Source: CAAGNP01 sp964611185 (GTDB lineage Bacteria > Bacteroidota > Bacteroidia > Bacteroidales > UBA932). From it: a DNA stretch of 5,513 nucleotides. Under the pieces are notes generated by a model. The model worked only from the letters and a program-made list of their open reading frames with translations. It was not told the origin of the DNA and did no database searches. Each line of letters opens with the position of its first letter. Positions within the stretch are counted from its first letter, which is position 1. Below are positions 5,502-5,513 of this stretch, in pieces. The position numbers were made by a program, and so were the translations under genes. Location of the stretch: NCBI GenBank assembly GCA_964611185.1, contig CAZSXE010000066.1:1-5513 (forward strand), read 5' to 3'.

Positions 5502-5513
5502 AACTTATCTCAT

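Larger units (their letters stand above)
5050..5513. other. 464-bp region without a convincing long gene
   Basis: This AT-rich stretch upstream of the membrane-protein gene has no long ORF on either strand. It holds two minus-strand TAACTTTG elements (5099-5106 and 5316-5323), a possible 26-codon minus-strand ORF (5158-5238), a perfect palindrome GATAATTATC (5265-5274), two copies of GTTAAC (5062-5067 and 5103-5108), and a 23-bp-period tandem array (5410-5501). The sequence from 5324 to 5409 contains nothing I can assign. The region may be the edge of a small non-coding mobile element or a decayed gene remnant. Confidence 0.6.

Overview
The window looks like a chromosomal segment of a Bacteroidota bacterium, most likely order Bacteroidales. 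The signs are: Bacteroidota-type -7 elements (TAnnTTTG, four of them exactly TAACTTTG) placed just upstream of genes; A-rich leaders without Shine-Dalgarno sequences; moderate-to-low GC with AT-rich spacers; and two consecutive lipoproteins with Bacteroidota-style lipoboxes. The genus cannot be fixed from the sequence. No rRNA, tRNA, CRISPR array, complete IS or transposase gene was found.

Layout. On the left, a 204-aa protein of unknown function (29-643, minus) is divergent from a YbaK-type aminoacyl-tRNA deacylase (764-1231, plus), a translation-fidelity housekeeping gene. Their 120-bp spacer carries one -7 element for each direction. Next is a plus-strand pair that is probably one operon: a lipoprotein GH16 endo-glycosidase (1309-2106), then after 11 bp a lipoprotein alpha/beta hydrolase with a recognisable Ser-Asp-His triad (2118-3467). 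A TAACTTTG element precedes the pair. Both proteins are predicted to be lipid-anchored in the envelope, probably as a small glycan-processing unit: an endo-acting glycoside hydrolase plus an esterase or lipase-like enzyme. No SusC/SusD pair, sulfatase or regulator is visible within the window.

Convergent to this operon, with only 7 bp between stop codons, is a 524-aa multi-pass membrane protein (3475-5049, minus). It has a large N-terminal extracytoplasmic region with an SH3-like start, a hydrophobic block of several helices, and a C-terminal domain with two CxxC motifs about 94 residues apart, like a split zinc ribbon. Its function is unknown.

The right end (5050-5513) holds no convincing long gene but is structured. 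It contains the promoter of the membrane protein, a second minus-strand TAACTTTG element, a possible 26-codon ORF, a perfect 10-bp palindrome, and a four-unit tandem array with an exact 23-bp period (5410-5501) bounded by a near-perfect 10-bp inverted repeat. This array is the least explained feature here and may belong to a MITE- or minisatellite-like element running past the window edge.
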